From assembly GCF_029714285.1 (NCBI RefSeq), contig NZ_CP121663.1, positions 620,001-684,000 of the forward strand: a stretch of DNA of 64,000 nt, written 5' to 3'. Below, one piece after another: positions 19,094 to 30,541 of this stretch (positions are counted from its first letter, which is position 1; every line of letters starts with the position of its first letter). The stretch is from Rhizobium sp. CB3090. GTDB lineage: Bacteria; Pseudomonadota; Alphaproteobacteria; Rhizobiales; Rhizobiaceae. The notes below the pieces were generated by a model that was not told where the DNA came from, ran no database searches, and worked only from the letters and a program-made list of their open reading frames with translations. The position numbers and the translations under genes were made by a program.

Positions 19094-20995
19094 GCGGTTG
19101 ATCCTCCTTCAGCCAGAAGGTGTCCGGCATATAAACGCCGAGATAGCAGGTCGGATCGAAACCGTAGAGCGCCTTTTCCGGCACGTTCTGCAGACGTGAA
19201 GCATGCACGATCGGCTGCAGCGTGCCATTGATCATGCCGATGGAAAAGACCTGATCGGTATAGATTCCCAGCATCTGATGCCAAATTTCGGCCCGCTCAA
19301 AGGATGAGGTCGACTTGCCCCACTGCTCCAGCAGCTCGACTAGCTTGGCGGCCTCCGGCAGATCGGGCGCGGTGCCCTGAGTGCCGCGGGAGAGATAATA
19401 CATGCCCCAGAGCGGCCATTGCATCTGGTCGTCCATGGTCGGCGCAAGCTGACCGGGATTCATGTCGGCGGTCGCTACCCCGTTGTCGAGGCCATACCAG
19501 ATCGACATCATGATACGCCCGCCCATGGCGCGGGCGCGGAAGATGTCGCGCTGCGACGTGCGGGTGAAGAGCGCGATGCCCACTTTGCGCCAGTGGTCGG
19601 TGACGAGCTCCAGCACATCGGTGTCGAGCGTGCTTTCGCCGGCGGTCTCGACCGTGATCTCCGCCCGCCGACCATCCGGCAGCAGGCGAATACCGTCCTG
19701 GTCGCGCTTGTCGAGGCCGGCGGCATCGAGCAGCGCGTTGGCCTGCTCCGGATCATGGGCGATCCAAGCATTGGCATATTCCGGCCTATAGAGGGGGCTT
19801 TCCGGCAGCACGGTGTCGGCGCTTTCGGTGCCGAGGCCGTAGAAAACCGCCATATTGATCTCGTGACGGTCGATAGCCATCGACAAGGCGCGGCGCACGC
19901 GCGCATCGCGCAACACCTGCCGCCAGACCGGATCGGCGCTGTTGAGGTTCGGCATCAGCGCCACGCGCGAACCCCGCGTCGCCTTCCAGAGATTGACCTT
20001 GATCGGGTAGCGTTTCTCGGCGTCCCTCAGGAAAGTATAGTCGTCAAAATCGATGCCGGTCGCCTGCAAGTCGCTTTCGCCTGTGCCGGCCTTGGCCGAA
20101 ATGATTGCCGACGAGCTGACGTTCAGAACAAATCGGTCGACATATGGCAACTGCTTGCCGTTTTCATCAATGCGATGGAAGTAGGGATTGCGCTCGAACA
20201 CGAATTGCTCCGCCGGCGGCGCTGTCATGTTCCGCCAAGGTTCCAGCACGGGCAGTTCCGGATTTTCCTGGCGATAGACGCGCGCCATCTTGATGTGCAG
20301 GTCGGCGACTTTCTTGACACGATACTGCTTCATCAGCGCCGAAAGGCGGATATCGTCCTGATATTTCGGATGGAACTGCTTGAGATAATGGCCGGGGCCG
20401 ACGAGCACCAAAGCTTGCGGCGCGGCAAGGTTCGGCAGGAAATACGGATTGGGCTGGTCCCAGCTATAACGCACGGTCAACGGATCGATGACTTCGAAGC
20501 GTGGGAGATCGCCGTGCGGGCGCAGCTCCAGCGCGCCGCCTCCCGGTGTCAACTTCTTGTTGAGAATGACATCTTCCCACCAATAACGGAAATCGTCGGA
20601 TGTGAGGGGGTGGCCGTCCGACCACTTGTGACCCTCACGGAGCTTGAAGGTGAAAATACAGTCGTTTTCAACGGTAAAAGATTCGAGGATATCCGGCTGC
20701 AGCGTCAGCGTCTGATCATAGCCGACAAGGCGGGCATAACCATAGATATTCATGAGACGCAGGTCGTTCTGGCCGCCGATGAGCATGCGTATCGAACCAC
20801 CGTAGCGGCCGGGCTCGCGACCGAGCGCGCCGAGATTGATGATGCGCGGCATCTTCGGCAGGCGCTGCGCCAGCGGTGGCATCTGCCCGGCTCTGAGCCA
20901 GTCGTGCAGGAACTCGGGTTCGTTGTCGGCATCCGCGGCAAGGGCCGGCAGTGGCAGCACGGAAGATGCGAGAAAGCCGAGAAAGGTTCGACGGG

Positions 20996-21002
<7 letters not shown>
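19086..21002 (-). CDS. ABC transporter substrate-binding protein, family 5
   Basis: A 638-residue periplasmic binding protein of the SBP_bac_5 family. The N-terminus (VTRRTFLGFLASSVLPLPALA) carries two arginines and a hydrophobic stretch, compatible with Tat or Sec export with cleavage after ALA near residue 22. Core blocks KWSDGHPLTSDDFRYWWEDV and RNPYFHRIDENGKQLPYVDRF match the binding protein at the window start, so both belong to the same subfamily. The start codon is GTG at 21002, seven bases inside the ATPase gene. Order ATPase, binding protein, permease, permease is compact and fully overlapping. Ligand unknown, possibly an oligosaccharide or a modified peptide. Confidence 0.92.
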
Positions 21003-22897
<1,895 letters not shown>

Positions 22898-23058
22898 ACT
22901 GAAGTAGTTCCTGCTTGCACGACCTTTATGGCCCCATATGGCACACTAACGTAGGCCATAACGGGTGTCCAGTTAGTCAAAGGGAGGCTACAACTGTAAA
23001 AAAACCGTCGCTTTTCCAGTGATCTATCGGAGGATGCTCAACTACGGCTGCTGAGGTG

Positions 23059-24399
23059 TCACTGCACGAACTTCTCGACTTGCGGGCGGTTCTCCAACTT
23101 CTTGGCGTCCCGATGCAACAGGATGACCTGTTCCGCCTCCGACAGCCCATCGGCCGCCGCATCATAAAAGATTTCCGTCGTCCCGTTGGCCCCGGCAATG
23201 ACTTTCGGATGAACGACAGTGAAGCGCTGGCGGACGCCGCGCAACCTCTCTTCGCCGAGCGTGATCCACTCGCCGCCGGTGTAGCCGGCAAAGGCCTGGC
23301 TCGCGATGACTTCAGTCGAATATTTCTTCGTCAGCGATTGCAGGCGCTGCACTTCATTGACGGCGGCGCCGAAGGCGGAAAAGGTCAAGCGATCCTTCAG
23401 CCCGACATTGCCGAACATGACATTGCCGACATGCAGGCCGATGCCATAACGAACTTCGCTCAAGCCGCGGGTCTTGCGATCCTTGTTCAGCATGGCAACG
23501 CGGCTCTGCGCGTGGAAAACCGCTGACAGTGCGGCCTCGCAAGCAACCTTGGAGGGGTCCTTGTGTCGGCCGCAAGGATAGACGGCAAGAAAGCCGTCGC
23601 CAAGGAAACTCAAGATCTCGCCGCCATTGCGGTTGAACGGCGCCGCAATGGCGTCGAAGAATTCGTTCAGCGTATCGATATAGGCTTGGCGTCCTTCCTT
23701 CTCGGCATAGAGGGTCGATTGCCGCATGTCGCCCATGACGAGAGCGGCGCGGATCGTTTCGCCGTCGCCGCGACGGATCTGTCCGTTCAGCACACGCTTG
23801 CCGGCATCGCCGCCGAGATAGGTGGTGAGCATGTTGTTGGCGAGCTTGCCGAGCACCGCCATCTTGGCTGCCATGGCGAGATGGTTCTGCATGCGCATCA
23901 GCGCACCGATCATCTCCTCGCTGAAACCGCTGATGCTGTCGGTCGACCAGGAGCCCATCATTCCCTGTGCAGAACCGGCGCCGAAGGTCTGCACGAAGGC
24001 GATATAGTCGGTGATCTTCTCCCTGCGCAAATCCTCGAAGACGGGGAACTCCAACGGCCCGTCAACATCGATGCGGCGGCGCAGGTGCAGGAGGTTGTTG
24101 GAGAGCAGATAATAATAGGGGCTTTGCACGAAGCGCTCAGGCTTGTCGTTCACATGCCGATAGCCTTCGATCGTCAGCCCTCCGGCGCGGCGCCAGGTGA
24201 AGCCGAGAGCGTCGTAAAGCGGATGCAGCATCGAAAAAGTCAGATGGACGCGGGCGATCGGCAGGCCGGAGGCAGCGATGCGTTCGCAAAAACCCCGAAC
24301 GATGCTTTCGAGATTTTCGCCTGTCAGTGCCGACTGTGTCAGCCATTCGGCGACCTTGTCGAGAAAAATATCGGAAACACTCGAATGAACGGTCATCAT
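23059..24399 (-). CDS. Class III adenylate/guanylate cyclase
   Basis: A 446-residue cyclase with an N-terminal region of about 200 residues and a C-terminal catalytic domain. Metal-binding aspartates are visible at Asp224 (VMGDMRQST) and Asp268 (FLGDG), and the transition-state Asn348 and Arg352 in AAVNEVQRL, so activity is expected. No membrane helix is evident. The N-terminal region, with HLTFSMLHPLYDALGFTWRR, is shared by a group of rhizobial cyclases and probably senses an input. It makes cAMP (or cGMP) upstream of the importer operon and is one of three cyclase-fold genes in 6 kb. Confidence 0.9.
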   Translation of the reverse strand: MMTVHSSVSDIFLDKVAEWLTQSALTGENLESIVRGFCERIAASGLPIARVHLTFSMLHPLYDALGFTWRRAGGLTIEGYRHVNDKPERFVQSPYYYLLSNNLLHLRRRIDVDGPLEFPVFEDLRREKITDYIAFVQTFGAGSAQGMMGSWSTDSISGFSEEMIGALMRMQNHLAMAAKMAVLGKLANNMLTTYLGGDAGKRVLNGQIRRGDGETIRAALVMGDMRQSTLYAEKEGRQAYIDTLNEFFDAIAAPFNRNGGEILSFLGDGFLAVYPCGRHKDPSKVACEAALSAVFHAQSRVAMLNKDRKTRGLSEVRYGIGLHVGNVMFGNVGLKDRLTFSAFGAAVNEVQRLQSLTKKYSTEVIASQAFAGYTGGEWITLGEERLRGVRQRFTVVHPKVIAGANGTTEIFYDAAADGLSEAEQVILLHRDAKKLENRPQVEKFVQ

Positions 24400-24734
24400 C
24401 CCTGCGGCCTATCCTTGCAATCCCAAATGCTCCTCCGTGTACCAAATGATGTGGGCGCGGCGATAAGGTCGTGTCCAAACATTTTTGGCACGGGTCGGAT
24501 GAGCGAACCATGCAGCAGGCGACGGCACATTTTCCCAGAAAGTTTGAGTAGCGCCAGCGCCGTGAAAGATTTTGCTGCGCCTCCTACGCGTCCTGGCGGA
24601 CATATGGCACAGCAAAAAAGGGCCGCCAGAATTGCCGGCTCTCGTTTTGTTCTTGTTTAGATAAGCCTCTCATGCCGCTGAAACAATGGCCAAAAAAGAT
24701 GCAGCTCAAGAAATTTCGCCAGAGAGAATAAACC
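24400..24734. other. Intergenic region, no gene seen
   Basis: A 335-base gap between the adenylate cyclase start and the DUF3095 stop, both on the minus strand. Short open frames here lack ribosome-binding sites and family features. It presumably carries the cyclase promoter. No clear operator, terminator or RNA structure was recognised. Confidence 0.5.
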
Positions 24735-25946
24735 TCATGGTGTACCGGGCGACGCCATGGGCGCATCCAATGGGGATGAAACGGCAGCGCGCAACTTCTC
24801 CCGCAATGCCATCGCCGCCATCGCATAGCCGCCACTTGCTCCGTCGATGAAGTGCATATGGTCACGCATCAGCGGCGTTGGCACGAAGCAGGTCATCAGC
24901 GCGCTTTGCTGCCGATGCAGGCCGTAACGGCAGATGCCCGCGGCTTCGGCTTCGCGCAACCGGGCTTCGATACGGGAAAGATGCGCAGCGTCCACATCGA
25001 TAGTCATCTTCAAGCCATCATCGAATTTGCGAAAATCGGAATTTGCGGCCAGGTCACGCCGGTAGATCTTGGCGTCGAAGGTTGCTGCGCGAATGCCGAA
25101 TTTGTCGAGGAGGTAGATGACCACGATCTGGGCAGCGATCGAAAGCTTCCGCAGCCAGCGATTGGCGGCCGACGCCGTTGCCCGCGCTTCGATCTCGGCG
25201 CCGTCAAAGGCAAGCACCGGTGTCGGGCCTTCGACCGGGACAGGATGCCCGCCGCGATTCTGCTCCATGGAAATGGCGATGATATCGGCAACGAGGCGTT
25301 GGAACTCCGGGCCGTTGCCGACAGCATCGGGAACGGCAATGATCGAGACGATCTCGCCATTATGGGCGTCGATCGGATTCCATCGGCAGGAGAGGCCAGT
25401 CAGATCGGGCCGTGTCTCCTGCGGCGCCGCTTCGACGGCAAAGCGTCCCGCTTTCATCTGCTTTTCCGCCCAGCTCGCGCCGCCGCCGGAAAACATGGCA
25501 TAGGAGACGAAATTACTTGGGCTAAACCGTGCGACCCGCACATCCAGCTCCTCAGCGCGGATGTCCGCCACCGGCACCAGCGCAGTCCGCAGGCTGAGCT
25601 GCAACTCCTCAGTGACCCACGTCCGCACCGCGGCCAGGGCCTGTCGGACACGATCCTCGCCGGAGGGAGGAATGGCCACCAGCGCGCCGTCGCCGCCGAA
25701 GACGAAGGGATAGTCGCCATTGTCCAGCGCGTTGAGCACGGCTGAAATCACGCTGGCGCCGGCCATATTGACGGATTTGTAGTGGCCCGATGCGATCGCT
25801 TTTGTCGAGCTGACGATATCGGCCACTGCCAGGAACCAATCATTAGGAAGCGGCTGATAGTTGTTGCTGTCGGTGACGCCTTCGAAATCGGTGAAAACCG
25901 GCAAAGAACGGAAGAAATCGTCGTTCGATAGATCGGTCATAATCAT
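24735..25946 (-). CDS. DUF3095 family protein (cyclase-like fold)
   Basis: A 403-residue protein matching the DUF3095 family. The N-terminal part has VADIVSSTKAIASGHYKSVNMAGA and FVFGGDGALVAIP, an arrangement that mirrors the two metal-binding aspartate segments of class III nucleotide cyclases. The C-terminal half includes two possible hydrophobic helices (IAAQIVVIYLLDKFGI) and ends with a conserved FIDGASGGYAMAA block. No biochemical function is established for the family as far as I know. It is 335 bases upstream of a true cyclase gene on the same strand and divergent from a small methyltransferase gene. Confidence 0.8.
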   Translation of the reverse strand: MIMTDLSNDDFFRSLPVFTDFEGVTDSNNYQPLPNDWFLAVADIVSSTKAIASGHYKSVNMAGASVISAVLNALDNGDYPFVFGGDGALVAIPPSGEDRVRQALAAVRTWVTEELQLSLRTALVPVADIRAEELDVRVARFSPSNFVSYAMFSGGGASWAEKQMKAGRFAVEAAPQETRPDLTGLSCRWNPIDAHNGEIVSIIAVPDAVGNGPEFQRLVADIIAISMEQNRGGHPVPVEGPTPVLAFDGAEIEARATASAANRWLRKLSIAAQIVVIYLLDKFGIRAATFDAKIYRRDLAANSDFRKFDDGLKMTIDVDAAHLSRIEARLREAEAAGICRYGLHRQQSALMTCFVPTPLMRDHMHFIDGASGGYAMAAMALREKLRAAVSSPLDAPMASPGTP

Positions 25947-26076
25947 CCCCCTTAGGCGTGCGCCGCAACACCTCTACAACAACTGCATCGAAAAACTAGC
26001 AAGCGGTCGACGCGGTATCCTCCACCATGCTACTCCGGCTGCGGGAGAGACGCCACGACGCCAAGGAATTATACGA

Positions 26077-26556
26077 ATGAGCCGCCTGGATAGTTTCATC
26101 CGCCGCCTGACCGCACAGCGAGACATTCTCAATACCGTTGCCGATGAGGTCAAAACGCTCGACGGCCCTGTGTTGGAGCTTGGGCTTGGCAATGGCCGCA
26201 CTTTCGATCATCTGCGCGAGCTTTTTCCGGACCGCCGCGTCGTCGCTTTCGACCGGGCTGCCAATGCCTATGGCTCATCGATGCCGGAGGAAGGCAATCT
26301 CGTCCTCGGCGAAATCAAGGACACCGCCAGAGATTTCATCGGCATCGGCGCATCGCTCGCCCATGCCGATATCGGAACCGGTTACGAGGACAAGGACGCC
26401 GTAACTCTGACCTGGCTGCCTGAGATCATGGCCGGCGTTCTTGCCTCGCATGGCCTCGCCGTCAGCGGCCTGCCGCTTGAACATCCCGATCTCGAAGCAT
26501 TAGCCTTGCCATCAGGCGTGAAAGAAGGGCGCTATTTCATCTATCGGCGTCGGTAG
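26077..26556 (+). CDS. Class I SAM-dependent methyltransferase (Methyltransf_17 type)
   Basis: A 159-residue methyltransferase. The SAM-binding motif I is PVLELGLGNGRTFDHL, followed by the acidic end of strand 2 (VVAFDRA) and a motif III region LTWLPEIMAGVLASHGLAVSGLPL. AAGGA at 26062-26066 supports ATG 26077, although the frame is open from 25861. It is divergent from the DUF3095 gene and converges with an FkbM methyltransferase, leaving three bases between their stop codons. The acceptor is unknown. Confidence 0.8.
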   Translation: MSRLDSFIRRLTAQRDILNTVADEVKTLDGPVLELGLGNGRTFDHLRELFPDRRVVAFDRAANAYGSSMPEEGNLVLGEIKDTARDFIGIGASLAHADIGTGYEDKDAVTLTWLPEIMAGVLASHGLAVSGLPLEHPDLEALALPSGVKEGRYFIYRRR

Positions 26557-26559
26557 CCG

Positions 26560-27438
26560 TCAGCGCAGGAACAATACGTTGAACTGGTCGCCCTCGACCG
26601 GCAGGTCTGCAGCCTTCATCGCTACGGTGCGGTCTTCGAAAAAGACCAGGCATTCGGCATAATAACCGGCAAGATCGGCAACAAAGGCGGTAGCCTGATC
26701 CCTGCCATAAAAGGCCGGCGTAAATTCCATGTAGAGCGGCACCTTGCGCGCCATCAGCGCCTGCATCGACCTGACGGCAACGGGCTCGTAGCCCTCGATA
26801 TCCATCCAAATCAGCCCGATATCGGCGGCCTCGACACCGGCATCAGCAAGAATATCGGCGACGGGACGGACAGGTACGGAAATCTTTTCATCGCCTGCGC
26901 TTTGGCAAAAGACGCTGCTTTTCCCGTGGTTCTTATGGTTCAGATAGAAATCGAGCAGTCCCTTGCGATCGCCAGCGGCGCAATTGACCGCCGTTATCAT
27001 ATCTTGCATCCCATTATCGGCAATATTGATCGATAGCAGCCGAAAATTGCGGGGGTCGGGCTCCACGGTGACGATATGACGATAGGCGCCGCTAAGCGCG
27101 AAATAGCTGGTCTGCGTGCCGATATTGCCGCCGAGTTCGAGCAGGACGGTGCCCTTCCGCAGCATACCGCGCTCGCGCAGAACCGCCAGTAGCCGGTCGA
27201 CATGATCGCGCTCGAAGTGGCCTTTGCGAAACACTTTGCGGCCGATGTAGTCGGCGGGCGAAAAGCTCAGGAGATGATCGCCACAATCCACCGTCATGGT
27301 CTTCACGCGCGGGCCGATGGCGCTGATCAGGACGTCGCGGCCGAGGCGGGTATCGAACAGCCGCGTGGCGACGCGATCCCTCATCTTGCGAAGGGTGCGT
27401 TTCCAGAATTTCGCAGTCAAAATCTTGCGGTCGGACAT
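26560..27438 (-). CDS. FkbM family methyltransferase
   Basis: A 292-residue SAM-dependent methyltransferase with a basic N-terminal region of about 90 residues, then LLELGGNIGTQTSYFAL (SAM motif I), VTVEPDPRNFRLL, and the FkbM block with IGLIWMDIEGYEPVAVRSM. FkbM enzymes O-methylate sugars, polyketides or glycolipids. Start 27438 is preferred because a GGGATGG element precedes it; an upstream ATG at 27462 has no obvious ribosome site. Its place among glycosyltransferase genes suggests methylation of a sugar residue (inference). Confidence 0.85.
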   Translation of the reverse strand: MSDRKILTAKFWKRTLRKMRDRVATRLFDTRLGRDVLISAIGPRVKTMTVDCGDHLLSFSPADYIGRKVFRKGHFERDHVDRLLAVLRERGMLRKGTVLLELGGNIGTQTSYFALSGAYRHIVTVEPDPRNFRLLSINIADNGMQDMITAVNCAAGDRKGLLDFYLNHKNHGKSSVFCQSAGDEKISVPVRPVADILADAGVEAADIGLIWMDIEGYEPVAVRSMQALMARKVPLYMEFTPAFYGRDQATAFVADLAGYYAECLVFFEDRTVAMKAADLPVEGDQFNVLFLR

Positions 27439-27523
27439 CGCGCCATCCCTACACCAGAACATCGCGCTTTCAAATGGAACCGCTGAAGGAATGTTCTGGA
27501 TTCAAGGAATTAGCGTGCAAGGT

Positions 27524-29248
27524 CTACGCAAAGCGGCCGATCTCCTCCTTCGGCAGGATATAGACGCGCAAAGGCTCGCCGCGGCCGCGAACGGCGATCT
27601 CACGGCTTTCGATGCCGGTGATATCGACGCCGGAAAGGTTCGCCACCGGCTCGGAGAAGACCAGCGCGCGGTTGAATTCCTTGGCGACACTTTCGAGGCG
27701 GCTCGCCACGTTCACGGTATCGCCGATCGCTGTAACGTTCTTGACGTTGCCATAGCCCATCGAACCGACCACCGCCAAGCCGGTATGAAGACCGACGACG
27801 ATTTCGAGCGGAACCGATAGCTCATCTGCCAGCTCTTCGCCGAGCTTGTCGATTTCCCTGATGATCTCGGCGGCTGCTTTGAGCGCTTGCCGGTTGGCTT
27901 CCTGCGGTGTGGTGCGCAGACCGAACAATGCCATGGCGCCGTCGCCGATGAACTTGTCCATCCGGCCGCCATTGCTCTCGATGATACGCCCGACGATCGC
28001 GAAATAGCGGTTGAGCAGAAAGACAATATCGAAAGGCAGGCGCGACTCGGTCAGCGTCGTGAAATGACGCAGATCGCAGAAAAAGACGACGATCTCGCGT
28101 TCGCGGCCAGGGCTTGCCGTCTGGCTGTAAACGGGAATGGCCGATTCCGCCATCGGCGTCAGGAGCGGCACGACGCTGATGTTTCCCGTCGGACGCAACT
28201 GACAGGCGAGGCGGACATCCGGCGTGGCGCCGATGCGGTTCAGCGTCTTCTGCTCCAGCGCCTCGGGTGGCGGCAGATTGTCCGCGCCTTCGATGATCTG
28301 GACGCGGCAGGTGGAGCACTGACCCTTGCCGCCGCAGACGGAATAATGCGGAATGCCACCGAGGCGGCTTGCTTCGAGCACGGTGAAGCCTCGGGGCGCA
28401 TGCACGACTTCGCCGCTCGCATAGCGGACCGCGATCTGATGTTGCCGTTCGCGCAGCTTGCGATGGGTGCGAAAAGCGAAAAGGCCGATGATCGATGCGC
28501 TGAAAGCACCATAGAAACCGGCGCGATAGGGCCACAAGGCGCTGACCATCTGGCGACCGGGTACGGATCCGCTTTCGCCATAGCTGCGCATGTCGCTGTA
28601 ATAACCGCCCGCAAAGCCACGCTCGTCGTTCTGCGCCGCCTCATGCGACACCGTTCGGCCCATGGCGGCGAAGCCGAGCAGAGCGAGCACTGGTAAAACG
28701 ATGGCGAAAGACAGCATGAGGGGCGCTACGGCCGTATACCACGAGCGATAGCGCAGCCAGAAATGTATGCCGATGCAGCCATGAATCCAGACGACGATCA
28801 GTACGATCGTCTGGCGTACGCCGTTTGCCGGCGACGTGATCCATAGGCTATGGACGATGGCGCGGTAGCTATCCTGATAGCCGTAGATATCGTGCAGAAT
28901 GCGCGTACCGATGATGTGGTCGATCAGGAGAACCGGAACCAGCAAGCCGGTGACGATCTGAAAGGCCTCGCCGGCCGGCATGACCAGGGTGCGGCGCTTG
29001 TAAAGCATGCGGAGCGCGAGCAGGATATGAACGATCAGTGCGCCGTAGAGAAGGATGGTGCCCACCGGATTGCGCCACACGGCCATGAACCAGTGCTGCG
29101 CATGATCGGCAGCCCTCAGCGAAATCAGCCCGAGCGAATGATTGGCCAGATGCATGGTCACGAAGACGAAGATGACCAAACCGGAGCCGAGGCGGAACTT
29201 TCGCGCAATACGATCGGAGATGATGGGTGTTCTCGCCTCGGTAGTCAT
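27524..29248 (-). CDS. cyaC: Redox-type adenylate cyclase with diheme membrane anchor and 2Fe-2S domain
   Basis: A 574-residue protein with three parts. Residues 1-260 form about six membrane helices with paired histidines (MHLANHSLG, VHILLALRM, IDHIIGTR, WIHGCIGIHFW), like the diheme anchor of succinate dehydrogenases. A ferredoxin domain follows with CGGKGQCSTC and a fourth Cys (about 305, 311, 314, 349). The C-terminal class III cyclase domain has FFCDLRHFT, KFIGDG and GDTVNVASRLE, all catalytic residues present. This matches S. meliloti CyaC, a described quinone-responsive diheme, iron-sulfur adenylate cyclase. ATG 29248 is taken; a GTG at 29275 is possible but lacks a ribosome site. Confidence 0.92.
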   Translation of the reverse strand: MTTEARTPIISDRIARKFRLGSGLVIFVFVTMHLANHSLGLISLRAADHAQHWFMAVWRNPVGTILLYGALIVHILLALRMLYKRRTLVMPAGEAFQIVTGLLVPVLLIDHIIGTRILHDIYGYQDSYRAIVHSLWITSPANGVRQTIVLIVVWIHGCIGIHFWLRYRSWYTAVAPLMLSFAIVLPVLALLGFAAMGRTVSHEAAQNDERGFAGGYYSDMRSYGESGSVPGRQMVSALWPYRAGFYGAFSASIIGLFAFRTHRKLRERQHQIAVRYASGEVVHAPRGFTVLEASRLGGIPHYSVCGGKGQCSTCRVQIIEGADNLPPPEALEQKTLNRIGATPDVRLACQLRPTGNISVVPLLTPMAESAIPVYSQTASPGREREIVVFFCDLRHFTTLTESRLPFDIVFLLNRYFAIVGRIIESNGGRMDKFIGDGAMALFGLRTTPQEANRQALKAAAEIIREIDKLGEELADELSVPLEIVVGLHTGLAVVGSMGYGNVKNVTAIGDTVNVASRLESVAKEFNRALVFSEPVANLSGVDITGIESREIAVRGRGEPLRVYILPKEEIGRFA

Positions 29249-29437
29249 CAAATCCAATTTATATTGCCCGTTCACAAACGAACGGAAAGCAGTTATCGCC
29301 TAATCCTCTAGCTGCAATGCCGCATGCTGTCGAGGATGCGGCTTTTGAAGCGGGAGCCTTATTGTCAAGCAAGCCGTCGGAATTCGGGCATTTTCCCGGC
29401 CAAACTATCACTTTATTGTCAACTATTCGTGCGCGCC

Positions 29438-30541
29438 ATGAAGATCGCCTTCTATGCTCCTTTGAAATCTCCCAATCATCCCGTGCCGTCGGGCGACCGG
29501 CTGATGGCGCGCCTGATGATCGCGGCGTTGGAGATGGCGGGACACAAGGTCGAGATCGCTTCAGAATTGCGCAGTTTCACCCCGACTCCGCAGGATGCCT
29601 CGCGTGTCGAGATCGATCGGAACGCGGCTGATGAGACCGACAGATTGCTGGAGACATGGCGGAGAGAGCCGTCGCCGGATCTCTGGTTCACCTACCATCC
29701 CTACTATAAGACACCCGACCTGATCGGCCCGCTTGCCGCGGCATCCCTCGGCATTCCCTACGTAACCGCCGAGGCATCCTATAGCAGGCGGCACGATAAT
29801 AGCGGCTGGGGCGAAAATCAGCGTCTGGTCGCCGAAGCCGTACGCCAGGCCGCCGTCAATCTCTGTTTTACCGAGCGCGACCGGATCGGCCTATTGGATG
29901 CCGTTCCCGAGGGTCGCTACGAACGCTTCCTGCCGTTCATCGATACGGCGCCCTTTGGGCCGTTGGCTGATGACGTCGCCCCGCGCCGGCTGATATCAGT
30001 CGCAATGATGCGGCGCGGTGACAAATTCGACAGCTATGCGATGCTCGCACAGGCATTGGCGCTGATCCGGGACCGAGACTGGACGCTGACCGTCATCGGC
30101 GACGGGCCGATGCGAGGGGAGGTGCGGACGCTGTTCTCCGTGTTCGATGCCGACCGCATTACCTGGCTTGGAGAACGTTCAACGCCGGAAATCGTGACCG
30201 AGTTGCGGGCAGGGGGCATCTATGTCTGGCCGGGCTGCGGCGAAGCCTATGGGCTTGCCTATCTCGAAGCACAGGCCGCCGGGCTGCCCGTGGTCGCGCA
30301 GGCAACCGCCGGCGTGCCGGAAGTGGTTATGAACGATGTCACGGGCTTTCTGACGCCCGAGGGCGATCGGAGAGCCTATGCCGACGCGATCGTGCGTTTG
30401 CTCGACGACGACCGGAAGTGCCGGGCGATGGGCAAAGCGGCCTACCGCTTCGTTCATGAGGAACGGTCGTTGACCGCCGCTTCGAAACGAGTTGAAGCCA
30501 TCCTGCGGAAGCATTTGGGAGATTCCTATTATGAGCGATAG
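29438..30541 (+). CDS. Glycosyltransferase family 4
   Basis: A 367-residue GT4-type enzyme: N-terminus MKIAFYAPLKSPNHPVPSGDRLMARLM, C-terminal donor domain with LISVAMMRRGDKFDSYAML, WTLTVIGDGPMRGEV and CGEAYGLAYLEAQAAGLPVVAQATAGVPEVV, containing the EX7E-like Glu pair. ATG 29438 is chosen since the family fold starts there; the longer frame from 29324 has no supporting ribosome site, and none is strong for 29438 either. The stop codon lies inside the next gene (11-base overlap), so it is coupled to the deacetylase. Product unknown; likely a cell-surface or lipid-linked glycan. Confidence 0.87.
   Translation: MKIAFYAPLKSPNHPVPSGDRLMARLMIAALEMAGHKVEIASELRSFTPTPQDASRVEIDRNAADETDRLLETWRREPSPDLWFTYHPYYKTPDLIGPLAAASLGIPYVTAEASYSRRHDNSGWGENQRLVAEAVRQAAVNLCFTERDRIGLLDAVPEGRYERFLPFIDTAPFGPLADDVAPRRLISVAMMRRGDKFDSYAMLAQALALIRDRDWTLTVIGDGPMRGEVRTLFSVFDADRITWLGERSTPEIVTELRAGGIYVWPGCGEAYGLAYLEAQAAGLPVVAQATAGVPEVVMNDVTGFLTPEGDRRAYADAIVRLLDDDRKCRAMGKAAYRFVHEERSLTAASKRVEAILRKHLGDSYYER

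Noticed and set aside
24460..24620. Sigma-54 promoter suggested by TTGGCACGGG
   Set aside because: The required GC element at the correct distance is missing.
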